In this document: positions 44,738 to 53,382 of the stretch, piece after piece
How positions within the stretch are numbered: the first letter of the stretch is position 1
How the letters are laid out: each line of letters opens with the position of its first letter
NCBI RefSeq assembly: GCF_014705615.1
Contig: NZ_JACXJA010000047.1
Location: 16,773 to 80,772 of the forward strand
Length of the DNA: 64,000 nucleotides
DNA from: Paenibacillus oceani
GTDB taxonomy: Bacteria; Bacillota; Bacilli; Paenibacillales; NBRC-103111
Direction: 5' to 3'
The notes under the pieces: model-generated
Databases searched by the model: none
What the model saw: only the letters and a program-made list of their open reading frames with translations
What the model was told of the DNA's origin: nothing
Position numbers and translations under genes: made by a program

Positions 44738-45010
44738 GAATTCGTTCAACCTTTCGCAAGTTGATAGTCAGGTTCGGAAGGCAACGGGTGGCATGTTCGG
44801 ACCTGCTCGTCTGCCGTGCCGTTTACCCCCTATATTATAGCAGAGAAAGGAGTTTATTTTCGGAAAAGGGAGAAAAAAAGAACAGTAATTCCTACAGATG
44901 AATCGGACGAACAGGGCGATGCGGCGTAAACGACTCTCTTGCGGGCAGACCGGGTTCGGATTCGCTGAAACGAGATGCGTACGGGCAAATTAACGCTCGC
45001 CAAAACACAT
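44738..45010. other. Esterase upstream region
   Basis: TATAAT on the minus strand near 44831-44836 may be the -10 box of the esterase promoter; no good -35 is seen. No gene. Repeat copy 4 follows. Confidence 0.35.
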
Positions 45011-45182
45011 AATAAGAGTTTCTGGCACCTTCTATTTTCAGCTTTTTGGGATGACAGCGGCGAATAGAGGTGGTTTGCCCCTCTTATTTCAGCCAACTGA
45101 GGGAGTGTGCACCCTTTTCGCGGATTTTAGAAGGTCCAAACCGCTCTTATTTCCCCATCCACGCACGTTTCGCCCAAAATAC
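45011..45182. repeat. Dispersed AATAAGAG repeat, copy 4, cut short
   Basis: It matches copies 1 and 2 from AATAAGAGTTTCT through TTTTCGCGGATTTTAGAAG and CCGCTCTTATTTCC. The last unit stops at CCCAAAATA, where a gene fragment begins, so the final half-site is missing. Confidence 0.8.
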
Positions 45183-45324
45183 GAGATCCGCTCTGGCAGG
45201 AACTGCGTGCGGTGAAGGAGCGCCAGGTCTATATTCCGTACAGCGTCGAATGGGACGCTTGGGGCCGCTGGGGCGGGTACGTACGATCCGCGCTTGCGTG
45301 GACTATTTTGCGAAGCTTGTGTAG
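45177..45324 (+). pseudogene. C-terminal fragment of a binding-protein-type gene
   Basis: The plus strand encodes RDPLWQELRAVKERQVYIPYSVEWDAWG and then, after a frame change, GRVRTIRACVDYFAKLV and a stop at 45324. This looks like the end of a siderophore-type binding domain (compare LW-ELPAVK-G-VY in that family, from memory), as also found fused to AraC regulators. It begins where repeat copy 4 breaks off. The rest of the gap to 45555 has no gene. Confidence 0.45.
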
Positions 45325-45555
45325 GGGACGAAGTTTTAAACGACAAAACCTCCAAACCCGCCCATTTGTACAAATCCGGATGTTAACAAATTCTGAGCTA
45401 AACATATGGCTTTAACAAGCGAAGCTGGCAACTCGCAACGCCTGTTCATCCCATAGGACAAGCTTCTGAAATTGTATCCGGATCTTGTACGGGGTGGGGA
45501 TGGAGGTTTGTTTCTGGAAAGTGAAGCGTTATTCTTCGATCGGAACTGCTGCTTG

Positions 45556-46215
45556 TTAACCTCGTGAAACAAGTGCCGCTGCCTTGGCTCCCGCTTCCTG
45601 CATCGTGTTCAGCCACGTCGTCGCCATCAGCATATCACCCAGCGTCGTCATATGGACGCCGTCCGTCGTCAGCGCCTTGCCCGTTCCCCGCCGGAGGAAG
45701 CTGATAAACGCTTCATGAGTCGGCACCAATACGGCGCCGAACTCGGCGGCCAACCGGTCCACAATAGCTACGTACGGCTGCAGCATCCGGTTGCCTGTGG
45801 AGTCGGGAATCTCCTTGATGATCGTAGGCTGCATCAGGATAAGCCGGCTATCGCACTTCTCCTTGACTTGTCGAAGCAGCTCGCGGTACACCGCTTCGAA
45901 CCGGTCCGGCAGTACTTGCTCCGCATCCGGAGAATCGAGCTGCCGCCACACGTCGTTAATGCCGATCGACACTGACAGCCAGTCGGGTTGATGATCGAGC
46001 ACGTCCAGCGTCCACCGTTTCTGCAGATCGGTTACCCGGTTGCCGCTCGTCCCCTCGTTGATCACCGTCAAGTTCAGCTCCGGGCAGTTCGTTGCGAAGT
46101 AATCGTGGAGCAGCCGCACGTATCCCCCGCCCAGCTTCAGCGGATCGGTTTTTCTTCCTTTATCGGTAATGCTGTCTCCTATAAAGACGATCTTATCGTT
46201 GCTGCGAAAATTCAT
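45556..46215 (-). CDS. SGNH/GDSL-family hydrolase
   Basis: A 219-residue esterase. The four blocks are present: GDS with nucleophile S15, G57-N59 (EGTSGNR), N87 in GINDVW, and D185/H188 in DGVH. Members remove acetyl groups from sugars or act as lysophospholipases. There is no signal peptide, so it is cytoplasmic. ATG 46215 has AAGGAAGGGGAG upstream. It lies near the DHDPS-like gene on the same strand, separated by a MITE-like element. Confidence 0.9.
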   Translation of the reverse strand: MNFRSNDKIVFIGDSITDKGRKTDPLKLGGGYVRLLHDYFATNCPELNLTVINEGTSGNRVTDLQKRWTLDVLDHQPDWLSVSIGINDVWRQLDSPDAEQVLPDRFEAVYRELLRQVKEKCDSRLILMQPTIIKEIPDSTGNRMLQPYVAIVDRLAAEFGAVLVPTHEAFISFLRRGTGKALTTDGVHMTTLGDMLMATTWLNTMQEAGAKAAALVSRG

Positions 46216-46268
46216 GCGTCTCCCCTTCCTTCATACCGTTAATGAATGTTGAATGAGTATAAGAGGTT

Positions 46269-46436
46269 GTTCAAAAAGTCCACTTTTGATCACGAAGCAG
46301 ATCAGGAAGCCCGCTCGAAATCGAATATGGAATTCAGCCGGAACTTCCGGTGCTCACAAAAGCTGCCACTACGCTCCGCTCCTCATTTCCTTGCTTCATC
46401 CCATCTTCTCGGTGCTGAAAACCAGACTTTTTGAAC
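46269..46436. mobile_element. MITE-like element with 12-bp terminal inverted repeats
   Basis: GTTCAAAAAGTC (46269-46280) and GACTTTTTGAAC (46425-46436) are perfect inverted repeats enclosing 144 bases without a gene. The left flank GAGGTT makes the end read GAGGTTGTTCAAAAAGTC, close to GAGGCTGTCCAAGAAGTC at 10981. No transposase is present, so it would depend on one elsewhere. Confidence 0.65.
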
Positions 46437-46453
46437 TCACACTATAAGTCGTC

Positions 46454-47404
46454 TTACGCTTTGGCGTAAACCGGACGCGGCAACGAGACATGTTCCCGAA
46501 TCGCCTGTTCCGTGGCTGCGAGCTGGTTCACCTCAAGCTTGCGTGTCGCCGTAAAGGTTGACGCGTCTTTGCTCCGGCCTGTCAAAGCGATCGGCAAGCC
46601 GAGCTGCTGCTGGTAATATTTCGCGTTCACCGGATAGATCTGCAGCTCGATTAACGAAGCGGTGCTTAGAAAAGCTTGAAGCGTTTCGGCTTTTTGCGGT
46701 TCGGCGCTCCAATTGCGTGTCAGCCATACGTACAGGTCCGGATGCATATTCGCCATCACGCCGCTGAATCCGGCCGCTCCCAGTCTAAGCGAGGCGAGCA
46801 GCGTCGCCGTATTGGCGTTGAACAGTTTCAGGCTGCTGCCTTTGACGGCTTCCAGCTTCGCTTCGATCTCCGTTTCGCTGCACGACGTATCTTTCAGGAA
46901 CAAAAACCGGCCGGTCGAGGCGCACCAGCTCAGCACCTGAGGGCTCAGCAGTCGTTTGTACGGATACGGGCACTCGTAAAGGCCAAAACTGACACCCGGA
47001 ACGTTCTCGAGAATCGTCTGGGCGCGGCTGATCCACACCTCGTCGGACTCCTCTTCCTTGGCAAACCGGTTCGTGACGATCACGAACGCATCGATGCCCG
47101 TTGCGGCGATTTGCCTGATTTCCTCGATCTGCCCTTCCAGGTCGTCTGAGACGTGCCCCGAGGCGATTACCGGAACCCGGCTACCCGCCTTCTCCTTGAC
47201 GAACCGGGCCATCTTCACGCGCTCCTCCAGGCTGAGGAAAAACATCTCGCTCGATTGGCATACCGCAAAAAGCCCGTCTACACCTTGGCTGATATACCAT
47301 TCGATCAGTTGTTCCAATCCGTTGTAATCAACTTGCTTGTCTTCCGTGAAGGGGGTGATCATCGTAGGCCATACTCCGTTTGCGATCTCTTTCAATCTCG
47401 TCAT
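46454..47404 (-). CDS. Dihydrodipicolinate-synthase-family aldolase/lyase
   Basis: A protein of up to 316 residues with the DapA/N-acetylneuraminate-lyase fold. The Schiff-base Lys is K171 (FLFLKDTSC) and the conserved Tyr is Y143 (GLYECPYPYK). GVWPTMITPF marks the start of the barrel. The usual GGTTGE motif is replaced by AVCQSSEMF, so it is not true DHDPS, more likely a sugar-acid or keto-acid aldolase. GGAG lies directly on ATG 47404, so TTG 47395, nine bases beyond GGAG, may be the real start. Confidence 0.85.
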   Translation of the reverse strand: MTRLKEIANGVWPTMITPFTEDKQVDYNGLEQLIEWYISQGVDGLFAVCQSSEMFFLSLEERVKMARFVKEKAGSRVPVIASGHVSDDLEGQIEEIRQIAATGIDAFVIVTNRFAKEEESDEVWISRAQTILENVPGVSFGLYECPYPYKRLLSPQVLSWCASTGRFLFLKDTSCSETEIEAKLEAVKGSSLKLFNANTATLLASLRLGAAGFSGVMANMHPDLYVWLTRNWSAEPQKAETLQAFLSTASLIELQIYPVNAKYYQQQLGLPIALTGRSKDASTFTATRKLEVNQLAATEQAIREHVSLPRPVYAKA

Positions 47405-47520
47405 CTCCGCTACGTTTTTATTGGGTATCGTTAAGCTTGGAACGCCCGCATCCGGCAATAGGCCGCAGCCCGTCCTGAATACGAGGCATATCGCGCCAGC
47501 TTCGGGGGAGGGGAGAAACC

Positions 47521-47544
47521 GTTCTTAAATAAAGAACAATGTTC
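47521..47544. promoter_or_regulatory. 24-bp operator-like site 1
   Basis: GTTCT, a 7-base spacer, AGAACAA, one base, GTTC. It contains a GTTCTT/AAGAAC inverted repeat and a third GTTC half-site. It is 20/24 identical to site 2 and lies 117 bases before the DHDPS-like gene. Confidence 0.55.
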
Positions 47545-47736
47545 ACATTAATTCTCAAAGTTGCCGATTAAGTGTTGTAAGAGTTACTCCTATTCGTCCT
47601 GACTGCAGTCGGGTCCAAGAATCGTCATATTGGGTGCAGGCTATGGCGGGGTGCTGACTGTCGCCAATCCTATGTCCCCATTCGCTGTTCATCTCTTGGA
47701 TTAAACGATACAGTTACTCCATTATTCGGCGATCGA

Positions 47737-47760
47737 GTTCTCATATACAGAACAACGTTC
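47737..47760. promoter_or_regulatory. 24-bp operator-like site 2
   Basis: Same layout as site 1 (GTTCT, 7 bases, AGAACAA, C, GTTC), 216 bases further upstream. The distance between the two suits a DNA-looping repressor. Confidence 0.55.
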
Positions 47761-48458
47761 TTCACAATCTATATTAGCTTTTTTCCATTTGTTTATCAAT
47801 CCCAAATTTCTAACCATGCCCGGCTGCAGACAACCGTCTGTTGTGTCGGAATGAAGGGAGCGCGTCCTCGTGGAACGCATCTGACCAGTAGCGGAGGGCT
47901 AAGGAGAGATGGATGGAGGCCAACAGCGCAGCGGATCAAAGCGGCGGGGTGACTAAAAAAAGCGGGTTGTCGGGCATCGACACGCAGCGGATTAGGTGAT
48001 CTGGTGATATGGTGATCTGTAGTCCGTAGTCCGTAGTCTGTAGTCTGTCGTTCGGGCCTCATTTTACTTGGGCGCGACCATTCTAAAAAGGAGCTGAGAA
48101 TCATATAGTCCGTCCACCAGAAGCTGCTACATGACTAATGGAGTCACTCCTCAAGCAACCTGCACCTGGTGAGATTCAAATTTACGCTTGTTCCGCGCTC
48201 GATCTGCTAGGTCGATACTTCATAATAGACAATACAACCAACCAATCGCTCCAAGTCCCTCATTTCAAGTAGACCTACCTTATATATGAAAAGGCTGAGC
48301 GTTGAAGGAAAGGCAAGATGGAGCCAAAGTAGTTGCCTGCACGAAGCCAAATGCGCAGGGGCAGGACGCATACATGGAACCTGCATAAACGGCTGCTTTT
48401 TTGTGAGCCGGGCATGTTCAGCCTCGCTGAAATCGTATCCGTGCTGGCTGTGCAACCA
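47761..48458. other. Long non-coding stretch with a small heptamer array
   Basis: No gene supported. At 48019-48046 four heptamers follow each other (GTAGTCC twice, GTAGTCT twice), preceded by GGTGATCTGGTGATATGGTG. The rest shows no recognisable structure. Confidence 0.5.
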
Positions 48459-48652
48459 AATAAGAGCTTTTAGTATCCTCTATATTCGGGTTATGAAGAG
48501 GATGGATGGGAATAGAAGCGGTTTGTACCTCTTATTTCAACCAACTGGGCGCGTTATCACCATTTTCGCGGATTATTAGAGCTTCTAACATCTCTTATTC
48601 ATCCGTCCAAGCAGGTTTTGAGCAAAAAAGAGGGTACGAACCACCCTTATCC
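48459..48652. repeat. Dispersed AATAAGAG repeat, copy 5
   Basis: AATAAGAGC, AATAGAAGCGGTTTGTACCTC, TTATTTCAACCAACTGGG, CACCATTTTCGCGGATTA and CCACCCTTATCCGC follow the order of copies 1, 2 and 4. Confidence 0.8.
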
Positions 48653-48775
48653 GCTTCGTGGTTACATGGAACTGCCGGGCCATTGTCTTTATCCTGCTAT
48701 GTAACTATCAGGACCGTCACGTATGCGCTTACATATGGAGTTAGCTATCAAATTCTTAAAGGAAGCTGGTTACTC

Positions 48776-48870
48776 GGGTTTGGGTTTGGGTTTGGGTTTG
48801 GGTTTGGGTTTGGGTTTGGGTTTGGGTTTGGGTTTGGGTTTGGGTTTGGGTTTGGGTTTGGGTTTGGGTT
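48776..48870. repeat. (GGGTTT)n microsatellite, about 16 units
   Basis: Ninety-five bases of uninterrupted GGGTTT hexamers. The G-rich plus strand could form several G-quadruplexes and resembles telomeric repeats. It lies in non-coding DNA between repeat copy 5 and the aminotransferase gene. Confidence 0.95.
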
Positions 48871-48873
48871 GCA

Positions 48874-48940
48874 CTCTCGGCTCTCGGCTCTCGGCTCTCG
48901 GCTCTCGGCTCTCGGCTCTCGGCTCTCGGCTCTCGGCTCT
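48874..48940. repeat. (CTCTCGG)n heptamer array, nine full units
   Basis: Nine perfect tandem heptamers plus CTCT, three bases after the hexamer array. Confidence 0.95.
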
Positions 48941-49039
48941 CAATTTTCCGCTCCTGGTTCGCACGATGGAATACATCCTAACTGCCGTCGACCGGCGAAA
49001 TTCCCGGAATATGCCTGCCGTCTGCTGCGCACAACACCA

Positions 49040-49077
49040 ATAAAGCCTTGCCCCAGCATTAGCTGGAACAAGGCTTT
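49040..49077 (-). terminator. Terminator of the aminotransferase gene
   Basis: AAAGCCTTG/CAAGGCTTT encloses CCAGC/GCTGG. On the minus strand it ends in GGCTTTATT, about 120 bases after the stop. Confidence 0.65.
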
Positions 49078-49198
49078 CCCGCACCGCACACGGCGCCCGT
49101 TCATCCGCCCGCAGCCATCCTTGGATGATCCGCACTGGCGATGCCTACCTTTCACGTTCGACACGTTCCGATTCGCTCCATCTTTTCACGCTCACACA

Positions 49199-50386
49199 TT
49201 ATGGACGGCCTCCCCGTTCGTGCAAAAAACGACCGATTCGGCGTACCGCCTCCGCGAGCCGTTCCTCTTCCTGTACGAGCGCAATCCGGACAAAGCCTTG
49301 TCCCAACTCGCCGAACGCGTCTCCCGGAATAACGACAACGCCTGCGGAAAGCAGCATTTCCCGGGAAATTTGTCGAGATGTCCAGCCTGCCGGAATCGGC
49401 GCCCAGATGAACATTGTCGCTTTTGGCTTCGGCACATCCCAGCCTACAGAGCGAAGACCCTCTACCATAATATCCCGTCTCCGCTCGTAAACGGAAGCGA
49501 CCTCCCAGCCGGAACCCGAGGCATGGTCGTCGAGCGCTGCAATACCCGCTTCCTGAACCGCTGCGAACACGCCGTAATCGATATTCGACTTCAACGTGCG
49601 CAGCGCCTGTACCGCCTCCTTGTTGCCGACAAGAAAAGCGAGGCGGCAGCCGGCCATGTTGAAGCTTTTCGACATCGAATGGAATTCGACGGCGATATCT
49701 TTGGCGCCGGGAACTTCCAACACGCTTCGCGGCCGAAAACCGTCGAACGCCATCTCGGAATACGCCGCATCGTGCACGATCAGCAGATCGCGCCGTCTCG
49801 CATACTCGACAAGCTCCTCGAAAAACGCGAAATCCGCCACCGCCGCCAGCGGATTGCCCGGATAATTAAGCAGAATGAACTTGGCGCACGCCGCCGTCTC
49901 CTCCGGAATCTCGTTCAGACGCGGGAGGAAGCCGTTGTCCGCGCGAAGCGGCAGCAAATAAGGCGTCACACCGGCGAGCACAAGAGAAGCCGAATAGATC
50001 GGGTAGCCCGGGTCCGGCACAATCGCCACATCGCCCGGATCGGCGACAGCCATCGCCAGATGCGCCAAACCGTCCTGAGACCCCATCAGCGTTGTCACTT
50101 CCGACTCGGGATCGAGCCGGACCCCGAACCGGTAGTCGTACCATCGGGAGACGGCGCTCCGGAACGCCAGCGACCCTTCCGAGGTCGGATAACCGTAGTT
50201 GCCGGGATTCGAGGCCGCCTTCGCCAACGCTTCCATCACTCGCGCGGAGGGAGGCCTGTCCGGGCTGCCGATACCGAGATCGATAATATCAAGTCCTTTG
50301 CCGGCCGCTTCCTGCTTCCATTCCGCCACTTCCGAAAAAATAGCCGACCCGAGTAACTGCAGCCGGCTTGATCCGATTCGTTTCAT
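49199..50386 (-). CDS. Class I/II aminotransferase
   Basis: A 395-residue PLP enzyme of fold type I. K240 (SMSKSFNMAGCR) binds PLP; NYPGNP, HDAAYSEM and the C-terminal R in FVRIALV are conserved. The LGIGSPDRPP start and overall pattern resemble LL-diaminopimelate or PatA-type aminotransferases. The amino donor cannot be fixed. The start ATG 50386 has only a weak TTGGGAA site. A single-gene unit with the hairpin above as terminator. Confidence 0.85.
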   Translation of the reverse strand: MKRIGSSRLQLLGSAIFSEVAEWKQEAAGKGLDIIDLGIGSPDRPPSARVMEALAKAASNPGNYGYPTSEGSLAFRSAVSRWYDYRFGVRLDPESEVTTLMGSQDGLAHLAMAVADPGDVAIVPDPGYPIYSASLVLAGVTPYLLPLRADNGFLPRLNEIPEETAACAKFILLNYPGNPLAAVADFAFFEELVEYARRRDLLIVHDAAYSEMAFDGFRPRSVLEVPGAKDIAVEFHSMSKSFNMAGCRLAFLVGNKEAVQALRTLKSNIDYGVFAAVQEAGIAALDDHASGSGWEVASVYERRRDIMVEGLRSVGWDVPKPKATMFIWAPIPAGWTSRQISREMLLSAGVVVIPGDAFGELGQGFVRIALVQEEERLAEAVRRIGRFLHERGGRP

Positions 50387-50579
50387 ATTCCCAACCCCAA
50401 ACTTAGTAGCTGTTGCATCATTCCGCAGTGAGACCTGCTGTTAATCAGACCCCGATACATCGGGCAGATCGCTCCAAAACGAAGTAACGTTCCCCGGCGA
50501 AACTTCGCCACAATGAATAATTACACAAACCGAAGAGATACGACAAGGGACCGGCTGAATCCTTTATGACGTTTACCGT

Positions 50580-51674
50580 TTACTTTCTTAACGATTGGAA
50601 GAAGCCGCCTTCGGAAGCCATCAAATTTTGCACCAGATCGAGCATAACGAACAACGCGATCGCCAAAGCACCGTATCCGAGGCCGAATTTCCAGCGTACC
50701 GCATTCGGCACTTTGTAGTAATTCTCATTCTCGTGAGGCTCGTAGTCGATCTGGTAGCGGAGCACCACCATCTTGGGCGACTGCCGCCAGCGCCGTTCGA
50801 CCTTTAACCCGGTAACGGACCGGATCAGTCCCTGCTCAAGCATTTTCACAGGCTTCACGGCGCCTGCTTCTTCCCACTCGATCTCGACCCACAGCTTCCC
50901 CTCCATATCTGAGTAGGCGCGGTAAGGAAGCTCTACGTTTTCCCGGAACGGCTTCAGCATCCAATCTTCGCCCGGGATTTCCTCGTACGGCACTTCGATC
51001 TTTCCCCAGACCGAATAGTCCGCCGTCCTGCCCCGGTACATCACATACTTCGAGAACAAGTCCCATACGAACAGCAGCCATAGGAAAAAAAACAAATATG
51101 ACCGCAAATAAATAACGACAAACAAGCCGCCGGCCGCCCCTGCTACCCAAAGCCACCTGGTTACTGTGGAAGCGATGCGTCCGCCGTCCAGCGGATGGAT
51201 CGGCAGCAGATTGATCAGGTTCAGCGTAAACCCGATATACGCAATCGCATAAAACATCGCATGACCCGACACCAGCCCGATCAGAAACGACACAAACGCT
51301 CCGATCGTACCGAGCAGCGGGCCTCCCATCGCCACATAGGCTTCCGTCTCCGCATCGCGGGGATTGCGCTTCAGCATGATCAGCGCGCCCAGAAACGGGA
51401 TAAAAAAAGGAGCGGTCACCGGAATCCCCTTCTGCCGGGCGGCCACCACATGACCGAGCTCATGGACGAGCACCATAATCGTCACGCCCAGCGCAAACTC
51501 CCATTGATAAAACCAAGTGTAGATTGCCGTAGCGACGGCCATGCTGAGCAAAGCCCCGCTTTTCTTCCCGAGCTGCAAAAACCGAAGCAGCGCTTTGATT
51601 CGTGCGAGCAAAAACGTACCGACCGCCCCCGGCGCCCGGCGTATGCTCCAATTTTGTTTCGTCTGTCGCTTCAA
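50580..51674 (-). CDS. Site-2-protease-type (M50) membrane metalloprotease
   Basis: A 364-residue polytopic membrane protein. The zinc motif is H71-E72-L-G-H75 in a membrane helix and the third ligand is in NLLPIHPLDGG. PRDAETEAYVAMGGPLLG is characteristic of the stand-alone M50 group. The C-terminal half is a soluble domain (EVPYEEIPGEDW) followed by another hydrophobic segment. The start is TTG 51674 with AGGGGGCGG upstream. It follows the Spx/ArsC-type gene by 23 bases, so they are likely cotranscribed. The cleaved substrate is unknown. Confidence 0.88.
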   Translation of the reverse strand: MKRQTKQNWSIRRAPGAVGTFLLARIKALLRFLQLGKKSGALLSMAVATAIYTWFYQWEFALGVTIMVLVHELGHVVAARQKGIPVTAPFFIPFLGALIMLKRNPRDAETEAYVAMGGPLLGTIGAFVSFLIGLVSGHAMFYAIAYIGFTLNLINLLPIHPLDGGRIASTVTRWLWVAGAAGGLFVVIYLRSYLFFFLWLLFVWDLFSKYVMYRGRTADYSVWGKIEVPYEEIPGEDWMLKPFRENVELPYRAYSDMEGKLWVEIEWEEAGAVKPVKMLEQGLIRSVTGLKVERRWRQSPKMVVLRYQIDYEPHENENYYKVPNAVRWKFGLGYGALAIALFVMLDLVQNLMASEGGFFQSLRK

Positions 51675-51697
51675 CGAGCCGCCCCCTTTTCTCTCTC

Positions 51698-52069
51698 TTA
51701 TACGCGGTTCCAGACACGCTCGTATTCGTCTTCTTTGTAACCGACCGTTACATGCTCCCCGTCGTAAATGATCGGACGTTTGATCAGCCGGCCGTTCGAG
51801 GCGAGCAGCGCAATCATCTCTTCCTCGTTCATTCCCGGCAGCTTGTCCTTCAGGTTCATTTCCTTGTACACTTCTCCGGACGTATTAAAAAACTTCTTTA
51901 AAGGAAGCCCGCTTTTGCCGATCATCTCGGTCAGCCGTTCCGCCGAAGGCGCCGTCTCGAAAATATTGACGACTTCGTCCGGCTCTGCACCTTTGTTCCG
52001 GAGCGATTTCAAAGCGTCCCGGCACGTTCCGCATTTCGGGTACAAATAGGCGGTTATCCGTGTACTCAT
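51698..52069 (-). CDS. ArsC/Spx-family protein (YusI-like)
   Basis: A 123-residue thioredoxin-fold protein with the redox motif C-G-T-C (YPKCGTCRDAL). LKKFFNTSGEVYKEMNLKDKLPGM and NGRLIKRPIIY are typical of the arsenate-reductase-like YusI/YfgD group. True Spx RNA-polymerase-binding features are not evident. ATG 52069 has GGGGAAAG upstream. Probably in one transcript with the protease gene. Confidence 0.87.
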   Translation of the reverse strand: MSTRITAYLYPKCGTCRDALKSLRNKGAEPDEVVNIFETAPSAERLTEMIGKSGLPLKKFFNTSGEVYKEMNLKDKLPGMNEEEMIALLASNGRLIKRPIIYDGEHVTVGYKEDEYERVWNRV

Positions 52070-52243
52070 CAGTCTTTCCCCTTCCAGTCTCAAATAGCCT
52101 TTCTAATTATACATGAATCGGACAAACAATAAAGAGTCGCTTGACACAAAAACCAGAAAGAAACCCGCCAAACAACGGATAATTTTCGACAGATGTTGGA
52201 AACGTAAACGGAGGAAGAGACATCCAATCGGGGAGGATACGCC

Positions 52244-52423
52244 ATGAACTTGAAAATCGGCTTCAAAACGATCGCCGCGACTACCGCCGCCTTGCTGTTC
52301 CTGACCGCCATTACAGCCGGATGCGGCGGCTCTACTGTGCGCCAGCAGGATGTCGGCTCGAGGGACGACACCCAGGGCGGCAAAGGCAATAAATTACACA
52401 AAGGCGATCTTCATTCCAAATGA
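52244..52423 (+). CDS. Small lipoprotein, 59 residues
   Basis: MNLKIGFKTIAATTAALLFL is a signal peptide ending in the lipobox-like TAITAGC, followed by a short polar tail (QQDVGSRDDTQGGKGNKLHK). The ATG has GGGGAGG seven bases upstream. The gene converges on and overlaps the RluA-type gene by 13 bases. No family is known to me; such tiny lipoproteins are common in Paenibacillus. The start signal and lipobox make it likely real. Confidence 0.7.
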   Translation: MNLKIGFKTIAATTAALLFLTAITAGCGGSTVRQQDVGSRDDTQGGKGNKLHKGDLHSK

Positions 52424-53382
52424 CCGGACCTCAGCCGGGCGAGAAGCCCGGTCAAGTCCGGCGGCAGAGCAGCTTCGAACCGGACCGGTCCGCGCCCGGA
52501 CGGATGCTCGAAGCCGAGAGTGGAAGCATGTAGTGCATGACGGCCGAGGGTCTCTCCCTCGGCTGTTTCGTTAGAATCTGCGGAATAGGCCGCAACCCGC
52601 CGCCCTTCTTCGTCCGTCCCGTACATTTCGTCTCCAAGAAGCGGATGGCCGATATGATTCATATGGACGCGGATCTGATGCGTGCGCCCCGTCTCCAGCT
52701 TCAGCCGGACTAGAGTTGCCTCTTCCCCGTACCGTTCCAGCACCTCATAATGCGTAACCGACGGATAACCGGTCGGCGTGACGATCCGGACATGCGGCGA
52801 TTCGGGATCGCGATCGATCGGACCTTCGATCGTCCCTCCGTTCTCCCGCACACTGCCGCGCACGATGGCCATATACCATTTGTCCACGGCTCCATTCTGC
52901 ATCTGTTCGGAAATAAACTGATGGGCATACGGGTTTTTGGCGATGGCAAGCACGCCCGACGTCTCGCGGTCCAGCCGGTGCACCGGACGGAACCGGACTT
53001 TCTCCCCCCGCTGCCGCCAGTAATGGACGACCGCATTGGCCAGCGTATTCATGTAATGACCGTGGGTCGGGTGAACGATCATCCCGGCCGGCTTGTTGAC
53101 GATCAGCAGATGCTCGTCCTCGTCGATCACCTCGAATTCGATATCCTGCGGCAAAATGTCCTCCGACTCTTCTTCCTCCATGCGAACCTCGACCACATCC
53201 CCGGCCTTGACGCGCACCGACGTATACTTTCGCTCTCCGTTGACCGTAATCCCTTCCGGCGTCAGCTTCAGACGGGACAGCAGCTTGCGGGACAGCTGCA
53301 TCCGGTTGCGGAGAATGTTTTTCAGCATCATGCCGTCCTCTTCGGACGGCACGATATAGGCAAGCGGCTCGTAATAGCTCAT
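52411..53382 (-). CDS. RluA-family pseudouridine synthase
   Basis: A 323-residue enzyme converting uridine to pseudouridine in rRNA or tRNA. The catalytic Asp is D138 in RPVHRLDRETSG; NKPAGMIVHPTHGH and LETGRTHQIRVHM are the other family motifs. An S4-like N-terminal region (LSRKLLSRLKLTPEGITVNG) is present, as in RluD. ATG 53382 overlaps the preceding stop as ATGA and has no site of its own, so translation depends on the cobalamin adenosyltransferase gene. Confidence 0.92.
   Translation of the reverse strand: MSYYEPLAYIVPSEEDGMMLKNILRNRMQLSRKLLSRLKLTPEGITVNGERKYTSVRVKAGDVVEVRMEEEESEDILPQDIEFEVIDEDEHLLIVNKPAGMIVHPTHGHYMNTLANAVVHYWRQRGEKVRFRPVHRLDRETSGVLAIAKNPYAHQFISEQMQNGAVDKWYMAIVRGSVRENGGTIEGPIDRDPESPHVRIVTPTGYPSVTHYEVLERYGEEATLVRLKLETGRTHQIRVHMNHIGHPLLGDEMYGTDEEGRRVAAYSADSNETAEGETLGRHALHASTLGFEHPSGRGPVRFEAALPPDLTGLLARLRSGHLE

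Noticed and set aside
47534..47760. GAACAAYGTTC as LexA/DinR boxes
   Set aside because: The spacing inside is three bases, while Bacillus LexA boxes need GAAC-N4-GTTC, and no SOS gene is near.
48776..48940. CRISPR array
   Set aside because: The units are 6-7 bases without spacers, and no cas gene is present anywhere in the window.
48770..49135. Minus-strand frame ending in a long Lys-Pro repeat
   Set aside because: It is only the translation of the (GGGTTT)n array; the preceding residues show no family.
48506..50356. A 616-codon plus-strand open frame through the microsatellites and opposite the aminotransferase
   Set aside because: It is open because the hexamer and heptamer arrays lack stops and the rest is antisense to a clear PLP enzyme; no family and no ribosome binding site.
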